Source: Frankiales bacterium (GTDB taxonomy: Bacteria > Actinomycetota > Actinomycetes > Mycobacteriales > SCTD01). Taken from it: a DNA stretch of 14,013 nt. Under the pieces are notes generated by a model. It was not told the origin of the DNA and searched no databases. It saw only the letters and a list, made by a program, of their open reading frames with translations. The position numbers were made by a program, and so were the translations under genes. The DNA lies in assembly GCA_004299215.1 (NCBI GenBank), contig SCTD01000477.1:1-14013 (forward strand), in the 5' to 3' direction. Positions 1 through 5,446 of this stretch are shown here, piece after piece. Within the stretch, counting starts at the first letter, position 1; every line of letters begins with the position of its first letter.

Positions 1-174
1 GCGGCGCAGCAGCCGGGGTCCGAGGGGTCGCCGAGCCCGGCACCGGAGCAGCCGCAGGCGTCCGGCAGCGGGCTGCCGCGCACCGGCTCGGACCTGCTCG
101 TGGCCGTGGCCCTGGGCCTGATCCTGGTCGCCGGCGGGTCCTGGCTGCTGGCTCGCAGGGAGCAGGTCGGCTAG
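1..174 (+). CDS. C-terminus of an LPxTG sortase-anchored surface protein (5' partial)
   Basis: The reading frame is open from base 1 to a TAG stop at 172-174, giving the last 57 residues of a protein that begins outside the window. What is visible is a Pro/Ser/Gln-rich spacer (fragment residues 1-24), an LPRTG pentapeptide (25-29), a hydrophobic stretch (about 31-50) and a short tail with two arginines (ARREQVG). This tripartite arrangement is the standard cell-wall sorting signal: sortase cuts between Thr and Gly and links the protein to peptidoglycan. The LPxTG form suggests a housekeeping-type sortase rather than the LAxTG-preferring class E enzymes. The N-terminal domain, and so the function, is not visible. 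An inverted repeat starts 4 bases after the stop. Confidence 0.88.
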   Translation, partial: AAQQPGSEGSPSPAPEQPQASGSGLPRTGSDLLVAVALGLILVAGGSWLLARREQVG

Positions 175-178
175 CTCG

Positions 179-323
179 CGGGAGCCTCGACTGCCAGTTC
201 CTGGGAGGAAGCACGTGCACCTCACGGTGCGGGCGTCTCCATCATGCGGCAATCCCTGGATCCGGGGGCATCCGGTGCGAGGTGCACGTCGTTGCTCCCA
301 CGAACTGGCAGTCCTGGCTCCCG
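179..323. repeat. 145-bp near-perfect long inverted repeat in a convergent intergenic gap
   Basis: Bases 179-223 pair with 279-323 at 39 of 45 positions, around a 55-base centre (224-278). The inner 35 bp (189-223 with 279-313) have four mismatches, all C opposite C or G opposite G. The other two mismatches are at 187-188 with 314-315. No transposase and no obvious target-site duplication flank it. It lies between a rightward stop (174) and a leftward stop (404-402), so a transcription-ending structure is one reading and a MITE-like palindromic repeat is another. The sequence alone does not separate them. Confidence 0.75.
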
Positions 324-340
324 GCGGTCAGGGACCCCGC

Positions 341-393
341 GCACGACGGAGGCCGCCACCCCGGGAAGGGGTGCCGGCCTCCGGCGGTCGTGC
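341..393 (-). terminator. Strong GC-rich hairpin, probable terminator of the GlsB-type gene
   Basis: The left arm (341-362) and right arm (368-393) fold around a GGGAA loop at 363-367. The right arm has a 4-base bulge (GCGG) and there is one internal mismatch. It lies 9 bases beyond the stop of the leftward gene ending at 402. There is no clear U-tract, which is common for actinobacterial terminators, and transcription could also be stopped from the left. Confidence 0.6.
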
Positions 394-401
394 GGGACGA
401 G

Positions 402-638
402 CTACACGTGGGTCTTGCTGCGCATGCTGCCCTGGGTGACGGCGATGATCGCGGCGGCGACCAGGGTGCCGACGACGATCTCGAGCAGCAGGCTGTTGAA
501 GATCAGGCCGGCGAGCAGCAGCGAGCCGACGCCGATCAGCATGGTCAGCCACAGCGGCATGGCCTGCTTGCCCGGCACGACGGCGCGGCCCAGTGCACCG
601 ACGACGAGCCCGACGAGCAGCAGGATGATGATGTTCAC
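402..638 (-). CDS. GlsB/YeaQ/YmgE-family small membrane protein
   Basis: A 78-residue, almost wholly hydrophobic protein with three predicted membrane segments at about residues 3-20, 29-47 and 50-68, and a short polar tail (SMRSKTHV). Glycines are spaced through the first helix (VGLVVGALGRAVVPG), and the GRxxxPG signature after helix 1 matches the GlsB/YeaQ/YmgE family, historically called transglycosylase-associated. Family members are often induced by general or envelope stress, but their biochemical role is not established. The start is GTG (638-636), with a strong Shine-Dalgarno GGAGG a few bases upstream (RC of 641-650). A hairpin terminator follows. It is 133 bp downstream of the DUF3107 gene and separated from it by another hairpin, so it is probably transcribed alone. 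Confidence 0.88.
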   Translation of the reverse strand: MNIIILLLVGLVVGALGRAVVPGKQAMPLWLTMLIGVGSLLLAGLIFNSLLLEIVVGTLVAAAIIAVTQGSMRSKTHV

Positions 639-655
639 GGTTCCTCCTTGTGGTG

Positions 656-672
656 CGGGCCAGGGGGGCCCG
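656..672 (-). promoter_or_regulatory. Short hairpin in the 5' leader of the GlsB-type gene
   Basis: CGGGCC (656-661) and GGCCCG (667-672) form a 6-bp perfect stem with a 5-base loop, 18 bases upstream of the GTG start and just before the ribosome binding site. A 10-bp palindrome, ACGACGTCGT, lies further upstream at 693-702. Either could be a regulatory element, but short GC palindromes are frequent in DNA of this composition. Confidence 0.25.
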
Positions 673-734
673 TTCGGAGGCCGTCCTTCCCGACGACGTC
701 GTGGGGAACCATGCGTGTCCGGATCGTCACTCGA

Positions 735-752
735 CGGGAGCAGCGGCTCCCG
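735..752 (-). terminator. Hairpin terminator after the DUF3107 gene
   Basis: CGGGAGC (735-741) pairs perfectly with GCTCCCG (746-752) around a 4-base loop (AGCG). It starts 20 bases past the stop of the leftward DUF3107 gene. It has no U-tract. The position between two same-strand genes suggests it separates their transcripts. Confidence 0.55.
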
Positions 753-771
753 ACGGGGTAAGGGGTGTCGC

Positions 772-999
772 TCAGACCGCCCCGAAGCCCACCCGGCGCT
801 GCTCGGACTCGGCGATCTCGACGTAGGCCAGCTTGTCGGCGGGGACGAGGACGCGCCGACCCTTGTCGTCGACGAGCGACAGCACGCCCAGGTCGGCCTT
901 GAGGGCGTCGGCCACGGCCTTGGCCACCTCGTCGGGGGACTGCGCGCTCTCCAGGACGAGCTCGCGCGCGACGTTCTGGACGCCGATCTTGACCTCCAC
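772..999 (-). CDS. DUF3107 family small protein
   Basis: A 75-residue protein beginning VEVKIGVQNVARELVLES and ending RRVGFGAV. The pattern is a β-strand start (VEVKIGVQ), a central helix with SPDEVAKAVADAL, and the conserved late segment DDKGRRVLVPADKLAYVEI, all typical of DUF3107, an Actinobacteria-specific family of about this length. The M. tuberculosis counterpart is Rv3208A (TB9.4), which sits beside the TetR regulator Rv3208; the same pairing is seen here. No biochemical role is established. The start is GTG (999-997), chosen because AAGGAG lies about 7 bases upstream; a longer frame upstream has no family similarity. A possible -10 (TAGCCT, 1042-1037) suggests it has its own promoter. 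Confidence 0.88.
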   Translation of the reverse strand: MEVKIGVQNVARELVLESAQSPDEVAKAVADALKADLGVLSLVDDKGRRVLVPADKLAYVEIAESEQRRVGFGAV

Positions 1000-1036
1000 C
1001 GAGGACTCCTTCGCTGCGGGGGACACGTTGAGCACG

Positions 1037-1042
1037 AGGCTA
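1037..1042 (-). promoter_or_regulatory. Probable -10 box of the DUF3107 gene
   Basis: Reading leftward, TAGCCT (1042-1037) fits the actinobacterial TANNNT -10 pattern. It sits in the gap between the TetR and DUF3107 genes, which would place the transcript start near 1030 and leave a leader of about 30 bases with an AAGGAG ribosome site. No convincing -35 was found. The context GGCTAGCCTCG nearly matches the -10 region of the phosphatase gene at 8510. Confidence 0.35.
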
Positions 1043-1091
1043 GCCCGCGGCGGCGCTGGAGAAGCGGTCGTACGCCGTGGGCGGAACGGGC

Positions 1092-1730
1092 TCAGTCGGT
1101 GCGGGGCGTCCCGGAGATGCCGCGCCAGGCCAGGCCCATGAGCAGCTCGACCGCCCGCTCCTTGGGGATCCGGTCCGGCGAGGTGAGCCACCACCGGGCG
1201 CCGACCTCCATCAGGCCGGACAGCCCGATCGACAGCAGCTGCGCCTCCTCGGCCCGGTAGCCCGTGTCGTGCGCGATCGTCTCGGCGATGGCGTCGACGC
1301 AGCCCTGCGTCATCCGCTCGACCCGCTCGCGAACCGCCGGGTCGTTGCGCAGGTCGCTCTCGAAGACCAGCCGGAAGGCGCCCTCGCCCTCGGTGCCCTC
1401 GCCGTCGACGAAGTCGAAGTACGCCGCCACCGAGGCAGCCACACGCGCCTTGTTGTCGGTCGTGGACGCGAGGGCCTCGCGGACCCGGTCCACCAGTCGC
1501 TCGGCGTGCTGGTCGAGCAGCGCCAGGTAGAGCTCGAGCTTGCTCGGGAAGTGCTGGTAGAGCACCGGCTTGCTGACCCCGGCCCGCTCGGCGATGTCGT
1601 CCATGGCCGCCGCGTGGTAGCCCTGGGCGACGAAGACCTCCTGGGCGGCGCCCAGCAGCTGCTTGCGACGCGCCTGACGAGGCAGCCGCGTGCCGCGTGG
1701 TGCGGGCCCGCGCCCCGCCGTCGTGGTCAT
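1092..1730 (-). CDS. TetR/AcrR family transcriptional regulator
   Basis: A 212-residue protein, a normal TetR length. Residues 20-70 form the three-helix DNA-binding domain: RRKQLLGAAQEVF, then MDDIAERAGVSKPVLYQHFPSK, whose turn GVSKPVLYQHF is the family hallmark. The rest is a helical ligand-binding and dimerisation domain with no recognisable ligand signature. It lies next to DUF3107, as Rv3208 does beside Rv3208A in mycobacteria, so it is the conserved actinobacterial member of that pair; its ligand and targets are unknown. The start is ATG (1730-1728). There is no Shine-Dalgarno, but TAGGGT lies exactly 6 bases upstream, suggesting a leaderless mRNA. Readthrough from the two upstream genes is also possible, since the acidic-protein stop is only 9 bases away. 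Confidence 0.92.
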   Translation of the reverse strand: MTTTAGRGPAPRGTRLPRQARRKQLLGAAQEVFVAQGYHAAAMDDIAERAGVSKPVLYQHFPSKLELYLALLDQHAERLVDRVREALASTTDNKARVAASVAAYFDFVDGEGTEGEGAFRLVFESDLRNDPAVRERVERMTQGCVDAIAETIAHDTGYRAEEAQLLSIGLSGLMEVGARWWLTSPDRIPKERAVELLMGLAWRGISGTPRTD

Positions 1731-1736
1731 CCGGGA

Positions 1737-1742
1737 ACCCTA
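1737..1742 (-). promoter_or_regulatory. -10 box for a probable leaderless TetR transcript
   Basis: Reading leftward, TAGGGT (1742-1737) matches TANNNT and is followed by exactly 6 bases before the ATG of the TetR gene. That spacing puts the transcription start on the A of the start codon. Its TAG is also the stop codon of the small acidic protein upstream. No good -35 was seen. Confidence 0.45.
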
Positions 1743-1895
1743 GCGGCGCTCGTCCTCGTCGAGCTCCACCACCACGGCCTGCTCCACCGCGTCGGCGTCC
1801 GGTGCCTCGAGAGGGACCGCGGGCTCCTCGACCGGCTCCTCGTCGACGACGGGGATCTCCTGCTCGACCCGGTCCTCCGGGCTGCTCTCGCTCAT
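1740..1895 (-). CDS. Hypothetical very acidic 51-aa protein
   Basis: A 51-residue frame starting at ATG (1895-1893) and ending at TAG (1742-1740). The sequence begins MSESSPEDRVEQEIPVV and ends VVVELDEDERR. It has 19 acidic residues (13 Glu, 6 Asp) against 3 arginines, with Pro-Glu runs and one Val-rich segment (AVVVELDEDE). No membrane segment, Cys, or known domain is visible. The evidence that it is a gene is positional: its ATG overlaps the TGA of the DUF6158 gene (ATGA, 1895-1892), as in translationally coupled pairs, and it fills the gap up to the TetR gene. I do not recognise the family. It may be a disordered partner protein, or a non-conserved frame. Confidence 0.55.
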   Translation of the reverse strand: MSESSPEDRVEQEIPVVDEEPVEEPAVPLEAPDADAVEQAVVVELDEDERR

Positions 1896-2131
1896 GCGCT
1901 CGTGTCCTGCCCGGACAGCTCGCGCGACCCGTGCCGGGTGCGACGCGCGTCGATGACGCGGTCGGGGTTGCGGCGCAGGTAGTCCAGCTCGAGCTCCTGG
2001 GTGCGCAGCGTGTGGAAGTGCAGCGCGTCCTCGCTCCCGTGCAGGAACGTGTCGTTGCGCGTCTCGTGGAGGTGCTTGAGCTCTCGCTCCAGAGCCTCGT
2101 CGCTCAGCTGGTCGGCGGGCACTCCGGTCAA
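1892..2131 (-). CDS. DUF6158 family protein
   Basis: A 79-residue soluble protein beginning (M)TGVPADQLSDEALERELKH. The segment LERELKHLHETRNDTFLHGS followed by DALHFHTLRTQELELDYLRRNPDR matches my memory of DUF6158, a small actinobacterial helical family with a conserved HLHxTRxDTxLHGSxDAL core; its function is unknown. The start is taken as TTG (2131-2129), because the family begins near MTGVP and a GGAGA ribosome site lies 4 bases upstream. The frame is open further upstream to 2203, but that would run into the divergent HAD gene and adds residues with no family match. The C-terminus overlaps the acidic 51-aa gene by ATGA. The gap to the HAD gene is 56 bp and must hold the divergent promoters. 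Confidence 0.78.
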   Translation of the reverse strand: MTGVPADQLSDEALERELKHLHETRNDTFLHGSEDALHFHTLRTQELELDYLRRNPDRVIDARRTRHGSRELSGQDTSA

Positions 2132-2187
2132 GGGGTCTCCAGTCGTCGATCCGGGTGAGTCGTCCCTACCCGGGGAACGGGCCGTGC

Positions 2188-2880
2188 ATGACCCAGCCTG
2201 CACCCGCCGTCAACGGCGACTCCGAGCGCCCCCGGGCGCTCGTGCTGGACGTGGACGGGACGCTGCTCGACACCGTCTACCTGCACGTGATCGCCTGGTG
2301 GGAGGCCTTCGCCGAGGCCGGGCACCAGGTGTCGGGCTTCGACATCCACCGGGCGATCGGGCGGGGCTCCGGCGACCTGGTCGCGACCCTGGTGGGCGCG
2401 CCGGACGAGTCGCTCGTGGACGCGCACGCCGCGAAGTGGGCGCCGCTGCGCGAGCGCTGCCGGCCGTTCCACCAGGTGCCGGAGCTGATCCGGGCGTGCG
2501 CCGAGCGGGGGCTGTCGGTCGTCTACTGCACCAGCGGCTCCCCGGAGGACGTCGAGGACTTCCGTCGCAAGATCGGCTGTGACGACGTGGTCGCGGCCGT
2601 CGTCGACAGCGGCGACGTCGAGCAGAGCAAGCCGGCGCCGGACATCGTCCGGGCGGCGGTCGAGGCAGTCGGCGTGCGGCCGGAGGACGCGGTGATGGTG
2701 GGTGACACGGTCTACGACGTACGAGCGGCGGCCGCGGCCGGAGTCGACTGCATCGCGCTGATGTGCGGCGGCATCGGGGAGTCGGAGCTGCGCGACGCCG
2801 GCGCCGCAGCGGTCTACGGCAACCCGTCCGAGCTGCTGCAGGACCTCGACCGCTCACCGGTCGCCCGGCTGCTCCGTTAG
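2188..2880 (+). CDS. HAD-superfamily hydrolase (phosphatase, subfamily IA type)
   Basis: A 230-residue protein with all four HAD motifs: motif I DVDGTLLDT (nucleophile Asp21, acid/base Asp23), motif II YCTSGS (Ser116), motif III Lys148 in SKPAPD, and motif IV VGDTVYDV (Asp173, Asp177). An all-helical cap follows motif I (about residues 30-95), which is the C1 cap of phosphoglycolate phosphatase and β-phosphoglucomutase relatives. It should hydrolyse a small phosphorylated metabolite in the cytoplasm; the substrate cannot be predicted. ATG 2188 is chosen. An in-frame GTG at 2155 would add 11 residues of no clear family match and has no ribosome site. The best ribosome-site candidate before 2188 (GGGGAACGG) is only moderate. 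Confidence 0.9.
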   Translation: MTQPAPAVNGDSERPRALVLDVDGTLLDTVYLHVIAWWEAFAEAGHQVSGFDIHRAIGRGSGDLVATLVGAPDESLVDAHAAKWAPLRERCRPFHQVPELIRACAERGLSVVYCTSGSPEDVEDFRRKIGCDDVVAAVVDSGDVEQSKPAPDIVRAAVEAVGVRPEDAVMVGDTVYDVRAAAAAGVDCIALMCGGIGESELRDAGAAAVYGNPSELLQDLDRSPVARLLR

Positions 2881-2890
2881 AGACGATCTT

Positions 2891-2909
2891 GGGCGGGTAC
2901 AGCCCGCCC
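2891..2909 (+). terminator. Perfect 7-bp hairpin between the HAD gene and the next gene
   Basis: GGGCGGG (2891-2897) pairs with CCCGCCC (2903-2909) around the loop TACAG. It lies 10 bases after the HAD stop and directly abuts the GTG start at 2910. It could terminate HAD transcription. It also overlaps a possible -10 (TACAGC, 2898-2903) for a leaderless downstream gene, so terminator and promoter may be superimposed. Confidence 0.5.
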
Positions 2910-3437
2910 GTGACCGCGAGCCCCACCAGCACGTTGCCGACGCTGCGCGAGCCCGAGCACGTCCGGCGCGGCCGGACCCAGCGCCGCATCGGACTGACCG
3001 TGCTGTCGCTGTTCGTGCTGGCCGGCGCCGTCGGCCTGCTCGGCACCCACACGAGCACCACCACCGTGCGGGGAGAGGGGTACGAGATGACGGTCACCTA
3101 CCCCCGCATCACCAGGCCGGGGCACGCGGTCAAGGTGCAGGTCGCGATCCGCAAGGAGGGCGGCTTCGGCCAGCAGCCGGTGCAGCTGCGCTACCGCACC
3201 GAGTGGCTGGAGATGTTCGACGAGAACGCCTTCACCCCAGCGCCCAACGCCGAGACCGCCGGCCCGGGCTACACCGAGGACGAGTTCCTCCCACCGCGGG
3301 GAGAGGTGTTCGTCATGACCGTCGACACGCGCGTCGAGCCGGCCCGGCAGCGGGGTGAGTCCGGCTTCTTCTCCGTCGTCGACGAGGACGGCACCGCGCT
3401 GCTGACCGCCGAGGTCGACACCTGGATCTGGCCCTGA
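2910..3437 (+). CDS. Hypothetical single-pass membrane-anchored protein
   Basis: A 175-residue protein of unrecognised family. Residues 1-26 are cytoplasmic and end in a basic cluster (RRGRTQRR). Residues about 28-46 are a single membrane segment (GLTVLSLFVLAGAVGLLG). The remaining ~130 residues should be outside the membrane and look β-rich (YEMTVTYPRITRPGHAVKVQVAI, then VQLRYRTEWLEMF), resembling a small Ig-like or NEAT-like sandwich, although I cannot assign a domain. No cysteine pair or lipobox is seen. GTG 2910 is chosen because it gives a conventional N-terminus; there is no Shine-Dalgarno, and TACAGC 6 bases upstream suggests a leaderless start. The stop is one base before the DUF421 gene, so the two are probably co-transcribed and may act together at the membrane. 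Confidence 0.75.
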   Translation: MTASPTSTLPTLREPEHVRRGRTQRRIGLTVLSLFVLAGAVGLLGTHTSTTTVRGEGYEMTVTYPRITRPGHAVKVQVAIRKEGGFGQQPVQLRYRTEWLEMFDENAFTPAPNAETAGPGYTEDEFLPPRGEVFVMTVDTRVEPARQRGESGFFSVVDEDGTALLTAEVDTWIWP

Positions 3438-3438
3438 C

Positions 3439-3912
3439 ATGGAGATCGTCCTCCGCGCTGCGGTCATCTACTTCTTCCTCTGGGGCATCACCCGCGTCGT
3501 CGGCAAGCGCGAGCTCGGCCAGATGAGCGCCTTCGAGCTGGTGCTGCTCGTGACGATGGGCGACCTGATCCAGCAGGGCGTCACGCAGGAGGACTACAGC
3601 GTCACCGGGGCGATGCTGGCCGTGGGCACCTTCGCCCTGCTGATCGTCTTCTTCGCCTACGTGTCCTGGCGCTTCCCGCGCACCCGCGAGCACCTGGAGG
3701 GTCTCCCGGTCGTCGTGGTGCTCGACGGGAAGCTGCGCGAGGACGTGATGCGCTACGAGCGGCTGTCGGACACCGAGCTGTGCACCGCGATGCGGCAGCA
3801 GGGGATCGAGGACGTGCGCGACGTGCGCGCCGGGATCCTCGAGCCCGACGGCAACTTCTCCTTCTTCACCGACGGGGAGCAGCGGCAGCAGCCGGACAAG
3901 CCGGTCGACTGA
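3439..3912 (+). CDS. DUF421/YetF-family membrane protein
   Basis: A 157-residue protein with hydrophobic segments at about residues 3-21, 31-47 and 54-77, followed by a cytoplasmic α/β domain (about 85-145). Diagnostic features are GKRELGQMSAFELVLLVTMGDL in the membrane part and LPVVVVLDGKLREDVMRYERLSDTEL in the soluble part, which are characteristic of DUF421 (YetF/YdfR type). It is shorter than the ~220-residue Bacillus YetF and matches the short actinobacterial form. Bacillus members have been linked to spores and the envelope, but no molecular activity is settled. The ATG follows the previous stop by one base, implying translational coupling with the membrane-anchored protein. Its TGA directly abuts the stop of the convergent LURP-one-like gene. 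Confidence 0.9.
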   Translation: MEIVLRAAVIYFFLWGITRVVGKRELGQMSAFELVLLVTMGDLIQQGVTQEDYSVTGAMLAVGTFALLIVFFAYVSWRFPRTREHLEGLPVVVVLDGKLREDVMRYERLSDTELCTAMRQQGIEDVRDVRAGILEPDGNFSFFTDGEQRQQPDKPVD

Positions 3913-4497
3913 TCAGCGCTTCTGCATCGCGTCGAGGCAGATCGCGAGGGCGATGGCCAGCCGCGCGTCGATCGCGGGGTCGTGCAGCTCGAGGACGTAG
4001 CGGTCGCGGAGGCCCCACTTCCGGGAGTGCGTCAGCACGACACCGGACTGGGGAGTGCTGCCGTCGAAGTGGAACACCCACGGAACCGGCACGTCGCCGA
4101 TCCACGGGACCATGCCCCACAGCCGGCGGAGGACAGCGACGGCAGGGCTGCGCTCGGTGACCACGACGGTCGGCCGCCCCGGCTGGGCCATCTCCCACGT
4201 GGAGCGCAGCAGGCTGGCGGCGCCCTTCTTGCGGAGCTGCCCGAGCACCTCGCCGGACCCGTCCCGGACGGTGAAGGTCGAGCGGATGTCGATCCGGCGG
4301 TCGGCGTCGATCCGCAGCACCGGCGTCGCCGAGCTCTCGTCGCCGTAGAGGGTGAACGACTCCTTCAGCGCCATCCGCTTCTGCTTCGCGAAGGCGATCA
4401 GCCGCCCCGGCTCGCCGTCCTCGTCGAGCTGGACCCGGTACTGGTTCTGGAACGGCGTGATCTTCTGCTGGACGTGGAAGCGCGCGGGTGAGGTCAC
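3913..4497 (-). CDS. LURP-one-related / phospholipid-scramblase-like protein
   Basis: A 194-residue protein with an N-terminal FHVQQKITPFQNQYRV, repeated β-strand segments (RLIAFAKQKRMALKESFTLY, VLRIDADRRIDIRSTFTV, GEVLGQLRKKG) and a hydrophobic final helix (ARLAIALAICLDAMQ). This is the layout of the LURP-one/scramblase branch of the Tubby C-terminal-like fold: a 12-strand barrel around a central helix, usually ~190 residues in bacteria. Its bacterial function is unknown; scramblase activity should not be assumed. The start is GTG (4497-4495). The gene begins 12 bp after the LigD-polymerase stop on the same strand, so it is probably the last gene of that NHEJ operon, although a weak upstream CACAGT could serve as an internal -10. 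Confidence 0.78.
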   Translation of the reverse strand: MTSPARFHVQQKITPFQNQYRVQLDEDGEPGRLIAFAKQKRMALKESFTLYGDESSATPVLRIDADRRIDIRSTFTVRDGSGEVLGQLRKKGAASLLRSTWEMAQPGRPTVVVTERSPAVAVLRRLWGMVPWIGDVPVPWVFHFDGSTPQSGVVLTHSRKWGLRDRYVLELHDPAIDARLAIALAICLDAMQKR

Positions 4498-4509
4498 GCA
4501 CCGACTGTG

Positions 4510-5394
4510 TCAGAGGAGTGGCGCGAAGAGGTCACCGTGCTCCTCGACGCGCGCCAGCACGTCGTCGCTGGTGAAGACCAGATTTGCTGGCTCCGAGCAG
4601 GACTCGACCTCCTCCCAGGTCACCGGGGTCGAGACCGTCGGGTGCTCCCTGGCGCGCAGCGAGTAGACGCTGATCGTCGTCTTCGCGGCGCTGTTCTGCG
4701 ACCAGTCGACGAGCACCTTGCCGTCGCGCAGCGACTTCGTCATCCGGTGCACGACCAGCTCCGGCGACGCGCTCTCGAGTCGCTGCGCGAGCCCCTTGGC
4801 GTAGGACGAGGTCTCCTCGGACGAGGCGAACCCGTCGGCGCGGGCGTAGAGCTGGAGCCCCTTGCTCCCGCTCGTCTTGGCCAGCGGCTGCAGCCCGTCC
4901 GCCTCGAGCAGCGGCCGCAGCTGCTGCGCGACCTGGCAGCACTCGACGATCGTCGCCGGCGGGCCGGGGTCGAGGTCGAAGACCACCAGGTCCGGCGGGA
5001 GCGGTCGGCCGTCGTCGGACACCCGCCACATGTGCGTGTGCAGCTCGAGTGCGGCGAGGTTCGCCGTCCAGACGAGCGCGGCGAGCTGGTCGACGACGAC
5101 GTAGTCGATCGTCTCGCGGTTCTTGCTCGACCCGGGCGAGGGGAGGGTCACGACGCGGACCCACTCCGGCGTGCCTCGCGGTGCGTTCTTCTCGAAGAAG
5201 ACCTGGCCCTCGACGCCGTCGGGGTAGCGCTTGCGGGTGACCGCGCGGCCGGCGAGGTGGGGCAGCAGCACCGGAGCGATCCGCGTGTAGTAGTCGAGGA
5301 CCTGACCCTTGGTGAAGCCGTCGGGGTAGAGCACCTTCTGCAGGTTGGTCAGCGCGACCTGCGTCCCCTCGACGTCGACCACGACCTTGCTCAT
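4510..5394 (-). CDS. ligD: LigD-type NHEJ DNA polymerase/primase domain protein
   Basis: A 294-residue stand-alone polymerase domain of LigD (archaeo-eukaryotic primase superfamily). Landmarks in order are TNLQKVLYPDGFTKGQVLDYY (residues 16-36), LPHLAGRAVTRKRYPDGVEG (44-63), LELHTHMW (117-123), catalytic FDLDPGP with Asp140 and Asp142, nucleotide-binding KTSGSKGL (173-180), and the third catalytic Asp230 in LVDWSQN. All residues expected for metal-dependent catalysis are present. Family members add NTPs or dNTPs at breaks and fill gaps during NHEJ. ATG 5394 is chosen; GAGGG lies 6 bases upstream, and a longer frame to 5478 would overlap the ligase gene. It follows the ligase gene by 52 bp on the same strand. 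No phosphoesterase or ligase domain is fused, unlike mycobacterial LigD. Confidence 0.95.
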   Translation of the reverse strand: MSKVVVDVEGTQVALTNLQKVLYPDGFTKGQVLDYYTRIAPVLLPHLAGRAVTRKRYPDGVEGQVFFEKNAPRGTPEWVRVVTLPSPGSSKNRETIDYVVVDQLAALVWTANLAALELHTHMWRVSDDGRPLPPDLVVFDLDPGPPATIVECCQVAQQLRPLLEADGLQPLAKTSGSKGLQLYARADGFASSEETSSYAKGLAQRLESASPELVVHRMTKSLRDGKVLVDWSQNSAAKTTISVYSLRAREHPTVSTPVTWEEVESCSEPANLVFTSDDVLARVEEHGDLFAPLL

Positions 5395-5446
5395 CCGATC
5401 CCTCGCTCCAGAAGCGGCCGGCGCTCCGGCTCCGTCGTCGCGGACC

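Noticed and set aside
179..323. An integron attC site as the explanation of the long inverted repeat
   Set aside because: No integrase-type core sites (GTTRRRY and its complement) are found at the ends, and no cassette genes or integrase are nearby.
656..661. Loss of phosphatase activity from Gln in place of Asp after GGDWY (protein residues 656-662 of the 8510-11074 gene)
   Set aside because: The metal-binding Asp is the one within GGD, which is present. SpoIIE itself lacks the later Asp, and the other three metal ligands are intact.
244..1260. A 338-codon plus-strand frame over the GlsB, DUF3107 and gap regions
   Set aside because: It runs through both large hairpins and opposite two recognisable minus-strand genes with ribosome sites.
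1077..1982. A 301-codon plus-strand frame opposite the TetR and acidic-protein genes
   Set aside because: The minus strand has a clear TetR helix-turn-helix; the plus frame is a composition shadow.
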